A DNA stretch of 64,000 nucleotides, from NCBI GenBank assembly GCA_023105745.1, contig JALGQZ010000004.1, positions 41,120,437-41,184,436 of the forward strand, given 5' to 3'. Below the pieces are notes generated by a model. That model was not told the origin of the DNA, ran no database searches, and was given only the letters and a program-made list of their open reading frames with translations. The stretch comes from Austropuccinia psidii. Taxonomy: Eukaryota > Basidiomycota > Pucciniomycetes > Pucciniales > Sphaerophragmiaceae. This document shows, one piece after another, positions 1-13,500 of this stretch; the stretch's first letter is position 1; each line of letters begins with the position of its first letter. The position numbers and the translations under genes are program-made.

Positions 1-918
1 GAGGCATGAAATACACACTTTTAGGCTTTAGAAAACAATTTATTATCCCCCAGTCTTTGGATGACTGAGGCCACATGTTTGACATGTTCCTCCTCAGAGC
101 TTGAGAAGACAATAATATAATCTAAGGAAACTATTACAAAAACATCCAAAAAAACTGAAAAGATACTGTTCACAATATATTGGAATGAAGCAGGAGCATT
201 GGTGAAGCCAAATTGTATAACCAAATACTCATAAATACCATATCTGGTTCTAAAGGCAGTTAAGTGCTCATCCCCTTCTTCAATTCTCAGGAGATCCCAA
301 GCACCATGCAGATAAATCATTGAGAAGATAGTGGAACCGTTAAAGAGAGTAGGAAGCCGGTTAATTGGAGGAACAGGACACCTGTTTTTCCTAGTGATGG
401 AATTGATATTGTGGTAGTCAAAAAAATGAAGGACACCATCCTTTTTCTTGAAAAAAAGAACAGGTGCTCCTGTTGAAGAGGAGCTTAGCCTAATGAAACC
501 TTTCTCTACACTCTGCTAAATGTAGGTCCAAATTGTTTCTGACTCATTGTTTGATAGAGAGTTGATAACACAAAATGGACGCAGAGACCCCTCCAGTTCA
601 AAATGATTATCACAAGCACAATTTTGAGGAAGTTTTTCTGCTTTCACCTTGGAGAATACATCCTAATATTGGTTATAAGAAGGAGGGACTGGCTTCAGAA
701 CAGTTTAAATTTATTATGGAGATTTCTTCTCATCCCACTGCTACTCCAGGAAGGCATGAAAAGATAAATGAGGAAGGTTCATATTCCCCTAAACAAGATG
801 GAGTGAAGATATAGCAACATCTTCTCCACCATCTTTTATCTCTTTGAAGACTTCATCTCTTGATTGAAGTAATGACTAAGAGGGAATGATGGGAGAAGTA
901 TGGACAGAAGAAGTTAGC
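1..918 (-). pseudogene. G1 pol fragment: protease-RT linker and N-terminal half of reverse transcriptase
   Basis: Minus-strand translation gives a linker, then the Ty3/gypsy RT start near 500-440 (APVLFFKKKDG), the substrate block near 250-190 (FRTRYGIYEYLV, NAPASFQ) and the catalytic box at 117-128. That box reads SLDY where active enzymes have YxDD, so the second catalytic aspartate is tyrosine. The longest intact stretch is 21-320; upstream of it stops and a frameshift break the reading, including a TAG in the linker near 885. The linker can be followed to about 918, where unrelated sequence begins. The fragment continues past the left edge. The RT assignment is firm; the protein is dead. 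Confidence 0.85.
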
Positions 919-919
919 A

Positions 920-3900
920 AAAATCAACAGTACTATGACTTTCCTCAGTAGAAAATATAATATAATTAAATATTATAATAATCAAAAATAACTATTATAA
1001 AAAAAAGAAATTTAATTATTATTAAATAATTTGATAATAAAAAAAATCTTCATAATTATAATGAATTCTAATTATTCTATTATTGTTATAGTAACTGACA
1101 ATTATAACAATAAGAAGTGTAAAGCTCTTAATGAGACAACTACATGTGGAAAATGATAATATTTATCCACTTATAAATAATATAAATATTATTTCTAAGA
1201 TAAATTATCACACACACTGTTCAGAGATGATTCTCATAGCAAATTCTATATAAGAAAACTAATAATAATAAAAAATACACCAGGGCATATTTTTGGTAAC
1301 TTGCTAGCCAGTGACATCTTATGACCCAGGAAAATTCTTCTTTATTCTGATTTTGTGTCAAATGAATAACTAAAGTATACTAAAGGCTTCACATGACTAT
1401 GACTATAATGCCCCTAGGAGATATTTGCTGAAGGGAGAATTCATTTCTATGGATTTATAAATTAAATTTTATCCATTTTGAACCAAAATATCTGAAGAAA
1501 TATGTGTCCAAGGATAAATTTGTGAGAACCATATAGATATTTGTTGAAATTGAAGAAATTATTTCTGAAATTTCTCAAAAGCAATTTTGATTCTCTTGGT
1601 AATACCTCATATTATGTTTTTCTCTTTAATACTAAAAAAGCCTTGAAAATATTAAGGATTACTCATTTCATAAAAGTAAGCTTCAGGCACACATTTCTTA
1701 CCACAATAATCTGTTTGTTAAACCATATTAATCTTTATTTAAGCATCACTTATTATAGAGTAGTATAAGAAATGAAAACAACAATCCAAATCCCAATCTA
1801 CTTACTCATAATTTTAGAAGAAATATTATAAATTGATTAAGATTATTTAGTTCATTATCTTAGGAATAAATATGACTAAACTAACAACCACATTCATTCC
1901 CCTCCTCAAAGTAATATATTAAATTTTCTATCAAAAAATAGATGGAAAGGGAATTGGACAGATAGAACCTAATAGCCTTTTTGATATTTAATTGATTAAT
2001 CTCAAGAAAGAGTTTCTTCTTGAATGATATCTATGTTTATTTTTCATCATAATGAATCTATTTGTATCCTTTCATTTGCACTGTAGTATATATTTATCCA
2101 AGTTCTTCCTAAAAAAACTCAATTTTTATTGTGTCCACTTTCATTTTTTTGTGTTTTACAATCAGAAATAGTAGGAAAATCAATTTATTGCAGACATGAC
2201 TCTATCTTACTTGAGATTTTTTACCAATACTTTACAGAAGTATTCTTTGGCAGGAGTACTCCTTTCTATTGATTTTTTCTTTTGAAAATGCTATCTTTTT
2301 TTCACTAGTTCTCACTTCAAGAGAATATTTTTTAAATTTTTCTTGAGATAAAGATTTTGATATATCTCTCTTCATCAAAGCTTTATCTTACCTTATTCAT
2401 TAGTCTTATTTAGTAAGACTTCATATAAAATAAGTGAAATTAGATAATAATTCCCCATGAGTAATATGAGTGTTTGACCTAGTTTATGAGCTCAATTAAG
2501 GTAAAGATTCTTCAAAATTTTAGTTTATTTATTCATGAGTAAAAAACCTGCGCTTGATAATTATCATATTATAGAAAAAATTATTCAACATTATAATATC
2601 ATCATATAAATTATATCCTCTACAAAATCATCTTAATTCCTCATTTTCATGATTACTCAAGGATTTCTAGAATAAATTCTATTAATTGATAAATGAAATA
2701 TATACAATAGTTGAAAAGCAATAATATATCTTGGTTGAATATAATCTCCTTCTGAGAATAGAAAAATCCGGAGTTTTGGAAATTATTACCAAAACTCAAT
2801 TATTGTAATATTGAATTGATTTGGATATTTTTTTAAATTATTCTGTACCATCTAATTTAAATATTATTCTTCTCTTAATAAGTGTCCATATGGCCTTCAT
2901 TTCAATTCTACTTCTGATAAGTACCATTGGCATTGGTCTTTATTTTTGACAGTTTCAGTGAGTTCTCAAAATCCTTGAAGTTGAATATATATAATATCTC
3001 TTGAGAAACTAGAACAAAGAATCTTGTTATAGTTCCAAGCCTAAAAAAATGAGAGTATTCAATATTGAAGTACAGAAAGATCCATAAATAGCTTTATTAA
3101 AACTATTTGAACTTACTAAAGCAAAATTTTGATCTCATTATTTAAATCATAATCCTGCATTAATTAGAGAACTGCTAAGTATGGAAACTCATAAAATATT
3201 GAGGTATCCAAATAAGGTATAAATTTACAATAATAATTGTTAATGTTCTGGATTAACATGAGATCCAATAGATTCATACCTGGGTCTTTACAGCAATAAT
3301 CCTCTTTAGCTTTATAAAGTTTCACACAGAAGAATATGAAGAATAGATCATTGGAAGTAATGAACATGATACCATATCAGCTTACTCCAGGTGTCAAAAG
3401 AGGAAATAATATTTGCAGGTTTATGCTCAAGAATCTCACTAAAATCCCCCCTAAAATACATAATGTTATGAATTACAATTATTATGAAAAATAGACTAGA
3501 AATTATTTCATGAAGATTGAGATAGCTTGAACTATTTGAAAGTCTTAAAGTTTAAATCCCAAAATTAGAAGTGTAATGGTTTACAGAGTGAGCTCTGCTT
3601 ATGAAAGATAATGTGCTTATTGAGAAAAGAGAGATTCTGTGAAAAATCTCCTGAGATACTTCCCAATATTCATGAAACAACAAATTTTCATAGAGTGTTT
3701 TCAACAATGAGGTGTTTTTACCTTAATACTTTCAATATTTTTACAATTCTGTTTTTTATAATATCAAATTTTAATTTGAACTTAATACTTTTGATTATAT
3801 TAAATTAAGAATTGAAGATTTGATAAGTAACGTTTTGTTTTCTTTAATATTTGGCGCTTCTATAATATATAAATTCAGAACTGAGATAACTAATATCCGT

Positions 3901-6900
3901 ATTCTTTTTGAATTTATGGTCATGACTTTTCTTGGAACAATTCATAAATTTCATTCATTATGGCTTGATTGAGCCTATAAAAAACTCTTCACAAGCTTAA
4001 AGATAAATTATCTCTACACAAGAGATGAGTGACAGAATACCAAATGATAGAAATAATGGAAGGGGCTAACAACAGTTGTATCAGATTATTTTCTTGGCTT
4101 TTTTCATGAAGAAATATTATTTATGTTACTCTTCAAGGAAATGAAGAAGAATTTGGTAATAAATTTTTATTTTCCCTCTCATACAAACAAGCTACTTCAG
4201 GTCTATTATTTTGATTATTCTTTCCAAAAATATCATATGAAAGTTTTTCTTGATTTTTAGGCACTTGTACATTATCAAATATCAATTTTTTCTCTGAGTA
4301 GAAAAGGTATGCCATAGACTCAATAAAAGGAGAAGTTGGATTTTATAAACTTGAATAGAAAATATCTTATATCATCTTTAGATATTACTTAATTCCTTAA
4401 ATTTCTTACTTTGTGCATGAAAAAACACTGTAAATTAGGAAATATGGAAAAAAGATCATCTGATCATTCTTATATAGCTTAAATAAGGAACTTCTCCCAC
4501 AGAGAATGGTTAATTATTAGTTATTTTGATACTCATTAAGGAATTGGAAGAAGATGAATTATAAACTAAATGGCTTGTGCTTCACCATTTCAAATAGAAA
4601 TGTCTTCTATATGTAGGTGAAAAGGCTTTGAACTTCTCAAAACACTTATTGATGACAGTTTCATTTTTAACAAGAGAGTTTGACAACTTCCTACTATTAA
4701 GAAGCTCTTATAAAAACTTTTCATAGACCCTTTATATCATATCTATTGTAGCTCATGTATTCATTCTTTTTTCCCTGTTAGTAAATAAGTGGACTTACCC
4801 ACTAATGGCTAGCTTGATATCAAGACAGGTATTTCATGCAAGTAGGGTATTTTCCTGAAATATGGGAATTTTATTGCATAATTCTGTAATTTTGATATTA
4901 TCAAGAGGTAGATTGCACCCTCAATAATTCTTCTAAATATTTTACATCAATAATCATTCAGGTAGTAGTATATGAGCCAAAATTCAAAGTCTCTATTCAA
5001 CACAAAGAATTATACTCCTTTTAATTAGGATTTAAAGCTCTTCATTATTTCTCATTCTACATCATGCCTTACCAAAATCTCAATATATATGAAAGATTAT
5101 CTTTATTAAAATTCTCTTAATTTCTAAGCAGGCCAGAAAATACAAAGTAAAAACTATACTTTGGAAGAATGAAAAATTGGAGCTCATGATTCTTCGCTTT
5201 GTAAATTTGAGAAAAATATTGAGATCAATACTTGGAATCCCCCCAAAAACATTTTAGGAGCTTTGAATTGATAGTGTTAATAAACATATGGTACATTTAA
5301 AGAATGATCCAGACAGTAATAATCAAAAATATGAGAAATAAAATGGAAATATCCTTTGTAAAATCTCTATAAGATCACTTATAATACCTCATAAAATAAG
5401 GTAAACCCTAATTGAATATTCACAAATTATGGTAGGATACTTTGGTAAATCTACCAAGGGGAAGAATGGTATATTGTAGGACTGAAAACTTATGTAAATC
5501 TTAATGATGGAATTTTATTGTTTGAAACTTTGCCTATTGATACAGTGGTCCCCCAAGATCATAAAATTACCAGAGTTTTTACAGTGTCAACATCCCTTAT
5601 TATTACATAAATGAGTTCTTTTTTTCTTTCTTATTGACAAAGCTTTAAATATTTTTTTATTCAACTCTTATTTATTCTTTTTCAATAGATGAAAGAATGT
5701 TTCCAGTTCTCAAATATGAAATAGCTAAATTCATTCCTTGTAAAAAAAACAGGCACTCTTTGGGGAATCTTATAGAAATATTCACCAATTGATAAAACTC
5801 ATTTAATTATTTTGATTATACCTGGGATATATTAAACACACAACAAAGCTACAAATGAGGAACAATATTGGCATGTTGAAATAATATAATAGTGACAGAA
5901 TGTTACTGAGAAGCCAGATACACCAAAGATGCTCTGGTGATATGACTTGAGATAAGACTTACTTATAATATTTATTTAATACAACAAGTCAAACAAGAAC
6001 AATTATTATATTAAATAATTATCATAAGTCAAAAACACACCAAGAATCAATATTTTAAAAGATCAAACAGTTTTTTATGAGAAAAAATATGATTAAAGAG
6101 TTTTTAAGAGGAATTTGTGGATTTTAAGAAACATATTGAAGACAATAGTTTTATATAATGAAATGTATTATTTTTAATTACAACAATAATCTGAATTATA
6201 TTATTTCAATTATTTAATTTTTGAATTAATAAAGAATGAAATAACTTAAGAATTACTTTAATAATAATATTTTATATTTAATAAAACTTTACCTGTTTAA
6301 ATGTCAAATATGATTGGAATTATTAATGATTATTAACAAAAACAATGATGTGCAGGCTCTCATGATGAATAATGGATATATAGGGAATGCTCAGGTCAAA
6401 ACTTAAAAACCATCCTTAAAAATAAGGTTCTAAAATTAAGGTAATTATTTTTAATTCCAATTTACAGTTACCAGTGTTATTCCTAACTCCAAGTAACTTT
6501 AATCCTTTTTTGGATTAATTATTTTAGGTTTTAATATAAATTGAGTTCATTTAAATTAAAGTTCATCACATGAGAAAATTAAAAATGGAGTTTCACAAAA
6601 AAATCTTTTCAACTCAATTTTTAATTAATTCTTAAAGAAATCTCAATTTCCTTTAAGTATAATTAAAAGATTTAATTTCCAGGCTTATTACCAATAAAAC
6701 CAGTTTATAAAAGAAACTTACTTTAATGTATACACAGGTAACATCAATTTTTAAGCTTTGTGAAATGTTCAAGCAAATCCCTCAAGAATTGTATTTTTAT
6801 GAAAGTTTTGAAGTTGTTTCTATTTTTCCACCTAAAATAGTAATACACAACAAAGCTTAACTTTCGATAAGGTTTTAATGCTTGTAATTTTAACATTTTA

Positions 6901-7687
6901 AGCTTATTTAAGATCTTTAAGCTTCATTAGGCTCTTAAAGTTCTTAAAACCTTGATTTCAAGCTTGCATATTGGGATTCACCCTTTGGCAGCTTGAAATT
7001 CCTTTCCAAATTGGGATAAAACCAGTTTAAACTTTAAGGTTGGATCAAAGTCTAATCTCAAATTTTAAATAAGGCTGAAAATTCTCCAATGCAGGTGGAA
7101 AACCTTAATTGAATCCTTGCAGATCCAAAAATCTGGGTACCCCAGCTCTGTTTGGTCTTTTTCCTTTGTCCCACCTTTTTGTGTGGTTTTTTCCCTTTTA
7201 TTCTTTTAAAGCCATATTATGGCTTTGAACCCTTTTAAATTGAGCTCATGCAGGAGTTTTATTCTGTATGGCAACTCCTTAGCCAATTCAGTGATAATAC
7301 ACAACACCTTAAATTTAACTAAATTTTTGGTAAATTTGCATGAACCTTATGAAACTTTAAATTTAAGCTTAAATAAGCTTAAATTTAACAATCTTTCAAA
7401 AATTATAAGAAAGTTACAATTGTACTTTGAGATTCTTCAATCTTCTAATAACATAAGAAATAACCATTTTTGGGTATAACATCCTATGGGTTTACCCTAG
7501 GTTATTTTTGGAGTAGAATCCAAAAATGACATGATAATTATAGCTTTATTTATCAAAAAAAGCTATACTTATTTTTTGTTATTTTTTATTTTAAATCCAA
7601 TTGATAAGTCTGTTCAAGACTAAATGAACTGTGTATAAAGCTATTTGTGCCCTTATGGGTATGTCATGCATACCTCACAGGCTCATA
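920..7687. mobile_element. Inserted AT-rich block splitting G1, with LTR-B-like ends
   Basis: G1 coding sequence stops near 918 and resumes at 7690, so these 6.8 kb arrived later. The right end (about 7130-7687) follows the LTR-B tail: a GGGTACC...TTTGTCCC tract, a TTACCCTAGGT tract and a final ACCTCACAGGCTCATA, matching the family ending CCTCAAGGCTCACA. The left end carries an LTR-B start-like segment (ATCAACAGTACTATGAC at 923-939). Flanks are only loosely similar (TTAAG and CTAAC in element orientation), so no clean duplication survives. The interior is over 75% AT by eye and holds only short ORFs. Whether this is one decayed LTR-B element or a stack of fragments I cannot tell. Confidence 0.5.
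5449..5610 (+). other. Short open segment with protein-like composition, unrecognised
   Basis: A 53-codon open stretch between stops, without an ATG, reads like real protein (for example LKTYVNLNDGILLFETLP) rather than AT-rich noise, with balanced residues and an early aromatic-rich part. I do not recognise the family. It could be an exon-like remnant of the inserted block's internal domain. Low certainty. Confidence 0.2.
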
Positions 7688-7689
7688 CT

Positions 7690-8889
7690 TAAGTTCACCA
7701 ACAAGAGAAACAGGGTTGAAAGCAGTGGCAAAGCCACTACTAGTTGAAGAAATAATACCACTAGAATCCTTATGACTAGAATAATAGATGATCAATAAAT
7801 TTTTCCAATAAATAATTGGATTAAAATGGTAAAGGAAATAATAGCCCAATATGAGGTCTTCTTCCTTTTGGCAATATATGATAAAAAAACTCCAATTAAA
7901 ATCTTGGGAAAGGAGGCAAGTAAACAACCCACTTGGTATAATGGGTGATGAAAACAGAAGTGGATTAATTGGAATCTCCATTGAAAAGCGGAATATTTTC
8001 AGGAAGCTCTGACATGCTTAATGAGTACTTGAGAACAAAATTCTTTGAAATGAAGGAGTCTTAAGAACCAGAATCCATGAGAGTACTTTAAAAAATATCA
8101 GAGACAGAAGAGAAAATAATAACGTTTAAAGATTTCTGGAAATTATTATTCAGAGTGCAAAATTGTGCTCTTGTAGGAAACAAGTGAGAACCATTGAATC
8201 CCCAATTCTGGAAATTAAGCTTCTGAAGTCTGCTATAAACAAGGAAACATCACCACTTTCCCTCATTGGGAGATTTTCAAACTCTTTTTCAGCTTTTCTT
8301 ATTGCATTGGGATCACCAAAAAGATTGGATAATTGGGTTTCAAACAATTTCCAGTTATTGAGGAGGTAGGAAGGGTCTTCAATGGAGATATTTGAGAGGT
8401 AAGGTTCAATATGATTTCCAGGTATACCAGTGAGAAAAGCATTTGAGTAAAGAACCTTCTCCTGTTGGAGAGGAAGTGTGCCGGATCTTTATGGGAATTA
8501 ACAGGATTGGATAATTTCTTTCAATTTCTGAGCTGCAATACCATTAAAAGAATAAGATTCCTTAATGGATGGAGTCTTGAATTATGGGGCTCTGTAATTT
8601 TCCCTTGGGAAACTGCTTGAGTGAGTTATCCCATTCATTGATTCATTTTCTCCATCAACTTGAGAAAACTTGGTTCAGCTTGAAAGAAAAGAGGTTGATT
8701 GAAAGGGGCTATATTTTGAGCCTCAGGAGTTTCAGGAGAATCTGCCAATGAAGCTTCCACTTCATTCTCATCAGACTCTTCCTCTTCCACAGACTCCTCC
8801 CCCTCTTCATCTTCTTCCTCCACTAATCTACTCCTAGGCCTTTGAGAAATGCCAGGGTAGCCACCCAACAACCAGAGAATAATATTTAT
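7690..8889 (-). pseudogene. G1 gag core and aspartic protease remnant
   Basis: Minus strand. The segment at 8635-8889 encodes the acidic N-terminal gag stretch (a run of E, S and D residues). The segment at 8150-8347 encodes the gag core (FETQLSNLFGDPNAIRKAEK and FRSLISRIGD), the retrotransposon-gag fold of Ty3/gypsy. The segment at 7690-7981 matches the C-terminal half of a retroviral-type protease, with the sequence LGYYFLYHFNPIIYW in the place of the usual LGYxWL-YNPLIDW block. Stops and frameshifts separate the pieces. The reading breaks at 7690 on the inserted block and resumes in the RT linker near 918. Confidence 0.75.
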
Positions 8890-8894
8890 CTTCT

Positions 8895-10319
8895 TGTCAG
8901 GGTGACCTTATGATATAACTTTACAATGACAATAAAAAGATATAACTCTGAGTGTGAAACAAAAAAGAATGATGATAACTATGTGTAAAATGAGTAAAAG
9001 ATGATCAATAATGGTGTTGGGGCTTTACTAATGAGTATTGGTGATAGTGAGCTCTTCTGAAAATCCGGGGTGCAGTGTTTTTCTGTTGGGTATCAATAAT
9101 TAAAGATTAAAATCATACCTGTTACATTCTTAGGGTACCACTTCTTTAGGAAGCTATACCAATTAAGAATACTAAGAAAAGAATGATGGATTTGCCTTTT
9201 GGTGAGGAAAAGGTTCCTTTTATCGTTTTCTGGGGTAGTGGGAGGTTGCTTACCTCTGCACATAACCACAAAGAGAGGTATTTCACCACTGTGGGCTGTT
9301 TTGTAGTTCTATAAACTCAATATAGAGTGGTGGTGGGTGGAAAGCTGCTTTTAAAACTGCAGGGGGTCATTTTTACCCTATACTGGGTGAGAGTTTCACC
9401 AATGAAGTTTATAGGTGTATTCCGTGATTCTGAACCATCAGAACCTGTACAGAAAATTTCTGCATGACTCTCATTTTTCAGGATATTAGAAATTAAAAGA
9501 TGAATATCATTTAATTCAATTTATTAGCCATTCATTCAAGTATATGTACATCTGTCCCATAGTAAGATCTCATACTGGCTAGTGTGTGATTATAATCTTT
9601 AAACCTGAATATCTTTGTCAGTATTTAAGATAGAGATCTCATAAGTGGCTCATTTTGTAGCCCTTGATGCAGTCCAAAAAATGGTCACTCATGTAGTATA
9701 GCTAGCATTAAATATGGAAAAGTCATACCAATTCTAAATTTAATTATCAATTTGTGGATTTGGTATGAATACTGTATTGAGCTTGTTTTCTCCATAAAAT
9801 GTTATCTAGATTGGCTATGAGGAAAAGTATAGAGCTATTGGAAATCCTTGGGCTTTTTTATTTCTAAATAAACCCCACTTTAGTTATCTCACACTAAACC
9901 TATAGAAGCTAGATGAGAGGTGAATATTTTTTTCACCCTTATTTGGCTTATGTTTTTCCATAATGTCTGTAGTTTTGATGCTAGTTCATTCTGGACAGTA
10001 TCATTAGATAGCCCTGATTGAGAGATTCAATCTTAAAACCCATTTTATGGGGTTCTTCCTCTTCCTCTGGATTTTAGATGAGAGTTAAAAATTAAGGTTT
10101 CATTCTGAGCTCTTGCTTTGAGCTTGAATAACTCTTTCACTCCTTATCCTATGTTTATGGTAGTTGTATATTTTGAAAGAGGTGACTTTCCCCTTCATTG
10201 TAGTGTCCTTCATGAGCTTTTTTGACTCAGTTAATTTTTAGGGGGCATTTTTGCTCTACAATTGGTTCATGGTATTTTGGTTTCATGCCTGTTCTCTGGA
10301 TTTGAGTCACAGGCTGACA
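8895..10319 (-). repeat. Solo LTR of family C, inserted in G1 gag
   Basis: A 1425-bp sequence in reverse orientation, starting TGTCAGCCTGTGACTC on the minus strand and ending CCTGACA. It is homologous end to end to the 1424-bp LTRs of the Ty3 element at 48.4-58.1 kb. It is flanked by the identical 5-bp target duplication CTTCT at 8890-8894 and 10320-10324. G1 gag reading continues on both sides, so this is a solo LTR left by LTR-LTR recombination and not the 5' LTR of G1. It is clearly more diverged than the 48-58 kb pair. Confidence 0.9.
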
Positions 10320-10324
10320 CTTCT

Positions 10325-10507
10325 AGATTTCATACCTCCTATTATGTAGGATGATTCTCATTCCATTGGTGGTGCTCACTCCAAATTTTAACTCAGTTGA
10401 TGAACTGATGGTGCATGGTCAAGAAGAACCCTTTCTGTAGGAGTGAGAACAGCTTGATTTCTTTGAGATCTTGTACTCTTAGCTGGGAGACTATTCTGAA
10501 TAGGAAT
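10325..10507 (-). pseudogene. G1 gag N-terminus, separated from the rest by the solo LTR
   Basis: The minus strand reads about 30 codons of gag N-terminus (for example STRSQRNQAVLTPTERV) beginning at 10507, where the expected ATG is ATT. It then breaks by a stop and resumes in the glycine-rich stretch on the other side of the LTR at 8889. The family match is from memory of rust-type gags; the continuity across the LTR is visible in the sequence. Confidence 0.6.
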
Positions 10508-13500
10508 TATTTGAAGAATACGAAATAAAAAACCAGATGATACTTGAAAATAAAAGAATTAAGGCTTGGGATAATAAAACGAAATGAGAAATCTGGATTA
10601 GAACTTGAGGAATAAATAAAAATCTTGAGGTGAAATAAATTTGAAGAATTCTTGAGGAATGAAAATGACAAAGTCACAATCTTATGAATAATTCAATTTA
10701 TTAAATAATTTCAAATCAATTTCAATCAATAATTCAATAAATACAATCAAATCAAGTCAATTCAAAATCCAATTTTAATTATTTCTTGAGGAATTCAGTC
10801 AATCTGTCAATATCTTCAAAAATTAATTCAATATCTTGATGAATAAAATTAAAATAAATCAATCAAATCAAATATTTAGAATCAATCAGTTATCTTGATG
10901 AATCAAAATCCTGAAAGGGGGAATGAATTTTCCTGATTAATCCAAATCACAAATAACCAATAAATTGAAGCCTGATAGAGCCTGAAATTCAGAAGAAAAA
11001 GAAAATTTTAATATTTTGATTAAGAATCACAAGTCAAGTGAAATGGTCAGAAATGAATAAGAAATGAGAAATGAGTCAATCTTCAGATGAATAAAATTAG
11101 TGAGATGAAAATTGATGAGAAAGAATGATAATCATAAAAATAATAAAAATAAGAAAGAGATTATCATTGATTCATGAGTGAATGATCCAATGAGAAATAA
11201 TTAACAAAGAAAGAAACAATTACGAGTTAGTTAATATAGCTTCATAGGGGCTCTTCTAAGTGAGGAGGGCCTGGGACTTATTTTCAGAGGGTTCAGAATG
11301 GATAAGGGGGAACACCTAAGTAGTTCAAATGTGATAGGATTTATACTAAGAAAATAATAATAAAAGCAGAAACAATAATAAAGAGTCAAAAACAAAGGGG
11401 ACAACCACAAACAAGCCCAAGTCCACTGTTTCAAGCTTCCAGCAGGAAAGAGAGGGGTTAATAAGGATATGGCCACCACAGCTCTACTTAGCAGGTGAGG
11501 AAATATTTAAATACTGACTGAATACTTGGAAATAGTATACTCCAGTAGAACAAGAATAAGGTATTTATTAAATAATAAAGCTAATATATCAATTAACTGA
11601 GGAAAAATGCCCAGAGGGGGGAAGAGGGGCTGGTATATGTGAGAATCCACCAGCCCTAATCCAAAGAGTGAATTTTTTTAGAAGAATCCTTGATTTAAGT
11701 TATTTGTATAATACAGCCCCTGTATGGATGTACAGAATTTTACAAGAGGTGTGGTGAAGTTGGGTCATCATACAGCTTCAGGCTTGTGAGTTTAAACTGT
11801 AGAAGTGGTGACAGGATGTATTGATGAATTCAATTTTATTAGTGTTTTAAATGAAGACTTATGAAACTGGATACACAGCAAGGACTTTCTGATTTGGTGA
11901 GTTTGAGTGGGTATAAGGTTGAAACACCCTTGACCCCTTATTGATGGCTGTGACAGTTCCTCTCCTGCTGTGCACTTCCCTGAGGTTCTACAATCTGTCG
12001 AAACATCACCTTGGCCACTCTGCAAGAACCTGTGATCAATGTTTCTTTTCAGGTCCTTGGAAAACTCAAATCAATTATCAACCTCTGTGACCAAGATCGG
12101 AACCTCCTCAAGCTTCATTTGTCTTGTTTTCTTTTCATTATTTATTTTCAAAAATTCTCTTTTGTATCATTTCATATGAGAAAAATACACCAATCTTTTA
12201 AAAACATTTCAACTACAAAATCGAATGTCAAAAGAAGACAAAGTAATGTTTTGGTCATATGCCAACTTCAATATCAGTTTCAATTTTACATCAAGCCAGC
12301 TCCTCTTGGAGCTTTTATCCCAAATCCTTTCAAAAAGCCTCAAAAGCCTTTATCTTGTCTTAATTCTCAGTAGCTTGCCATTCAAAGTGGAGTTGACTGT
12401 CACAATCATGGGAAATGCCTCCCATGGATGTATTTATGACAGCTCATGTCATAAATATCTCAAGCTCAATTGGCCATATTTACCTTTTTATGGCCAATTG
12501 GCTACCCTGGTTCTCTGTGCCATCCCTGACCATATCCTTTTCATTGGCCCCAGGAAATCCAATTGGATTCTGGCCCCTTTCTCACCACAACCAGGCCCTT
12601 AGGCCAGACCCCTTTTATTTTTGGGGTTCTTTTGTGGTCATTCAGGTCCCCTGTTTCCTGCAATTGGTAGGGTGCCCTACTCATCCTTTGGTGTAAAATC
12701 AATGAGACAAATGGGGGGAAATGGGCCATGTCCCCTGGGCTTCAAACCACATTTTGACCCACCTTGACCAAAATTTGCCCATGGATTCCTCAAAGGGCAA
12801 AATGGCGAAGAAGGCCCACAAATGCCATACATGGTATGACACATCATTATGCACCAATTTTCTTCTGAAATCCAATAAAGCAAATTTCAGGACCCAAATC
12901 CTTCATCTGAAATAAATTGCAAGGCCTGAATCTCATTTTTGAAGCAAGTTATACAAGGGCATCAATCTATATGCCATGTTGCAATGGGTAGGAATTCAGG
13001 AGGCCATTCTAGGACACCAATCCCCTGGTTCATTCAGGTATTGGTAACTCTTTATTAATATAGTATTTCCCAAAGGTAATATATTTCAAGGATGCTCGAT
13101 CATATTCAAGAGGCATTAATTCACTGGTTTTCATGGTTTCAAAGCTCTAAAACTCCTTGGACAGCTCAATTCATCCATTCAGACTGTGCTCATACAATTT
13201 GTATTGCATAGACCCTTTTTGGTAAGTTCATTTCAAATACTGTGGTTGATGAAGCACCCATTTTATTTCCCAATATGGCCAAGTTACATTTCCCACAACA
13301 TTCAATACAGCTTTACAGTATTCATACAGCTTGGTTTTCAATCCTCCAGGATTATTATTTTAGATCTTGACATATACTTACCACTCTTTCATCCACTGAG
13401 GAGTTTTTCCCCAGTTAATTAATCTGTTAATTAATCTATTTGGTTTATTCTCATTATTACTTTCTTTTCATTTTGGAAGCAAATACTGCTATTTCTAAGT

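Larger units (their letters stand above)
1..10507 (-). mobile_element. Ty3/gypsy retrotransposon G1, decayed and dissected, 5' part of the element
   Basis: Read from right to left, the minus strand gives gag N-terminus, gag core, aspartic protease and reverse transcriptase, the Ty3/gypsy order. The element leaves the window at base 1, so RNase H, integrase and the 3' LTR are not visible. Two insertions split it: a solo LTR of family C at 8895-10319 inside gag, and a block at about 920-7687 between protease and RT. Reading frames resume on both sides of each. Many stops and frameshifts make it a fossil. Its own 5' LTR should lie to the right of 10507 but I could not delimit it. The gag type resembles gags common in rust genomes (from memory). 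Confidence 0.85.

Noticed and set aside
575..814. 79-codon plus-strand ORF.
   Set aside because: It is antisense to the G1 protease-RT linker, whose homology is clear on the minus strand.
8895..10319. A family C LTR next to G1 gag suggested that two different Ty3 lineages share one LTR.
   Set aside because: The LTR is flanked by CTTCT on both sides and G1 gag continues beyond it at 10325-10507, so it is an independent solo-LTR insertion.
12011..12915. Dense ORFs on both strands as a possible gene.
   Set aside because: Mutually overlapping in several frames, no recognisable domain, and CpG-poor like the surrounding transposon DNA.
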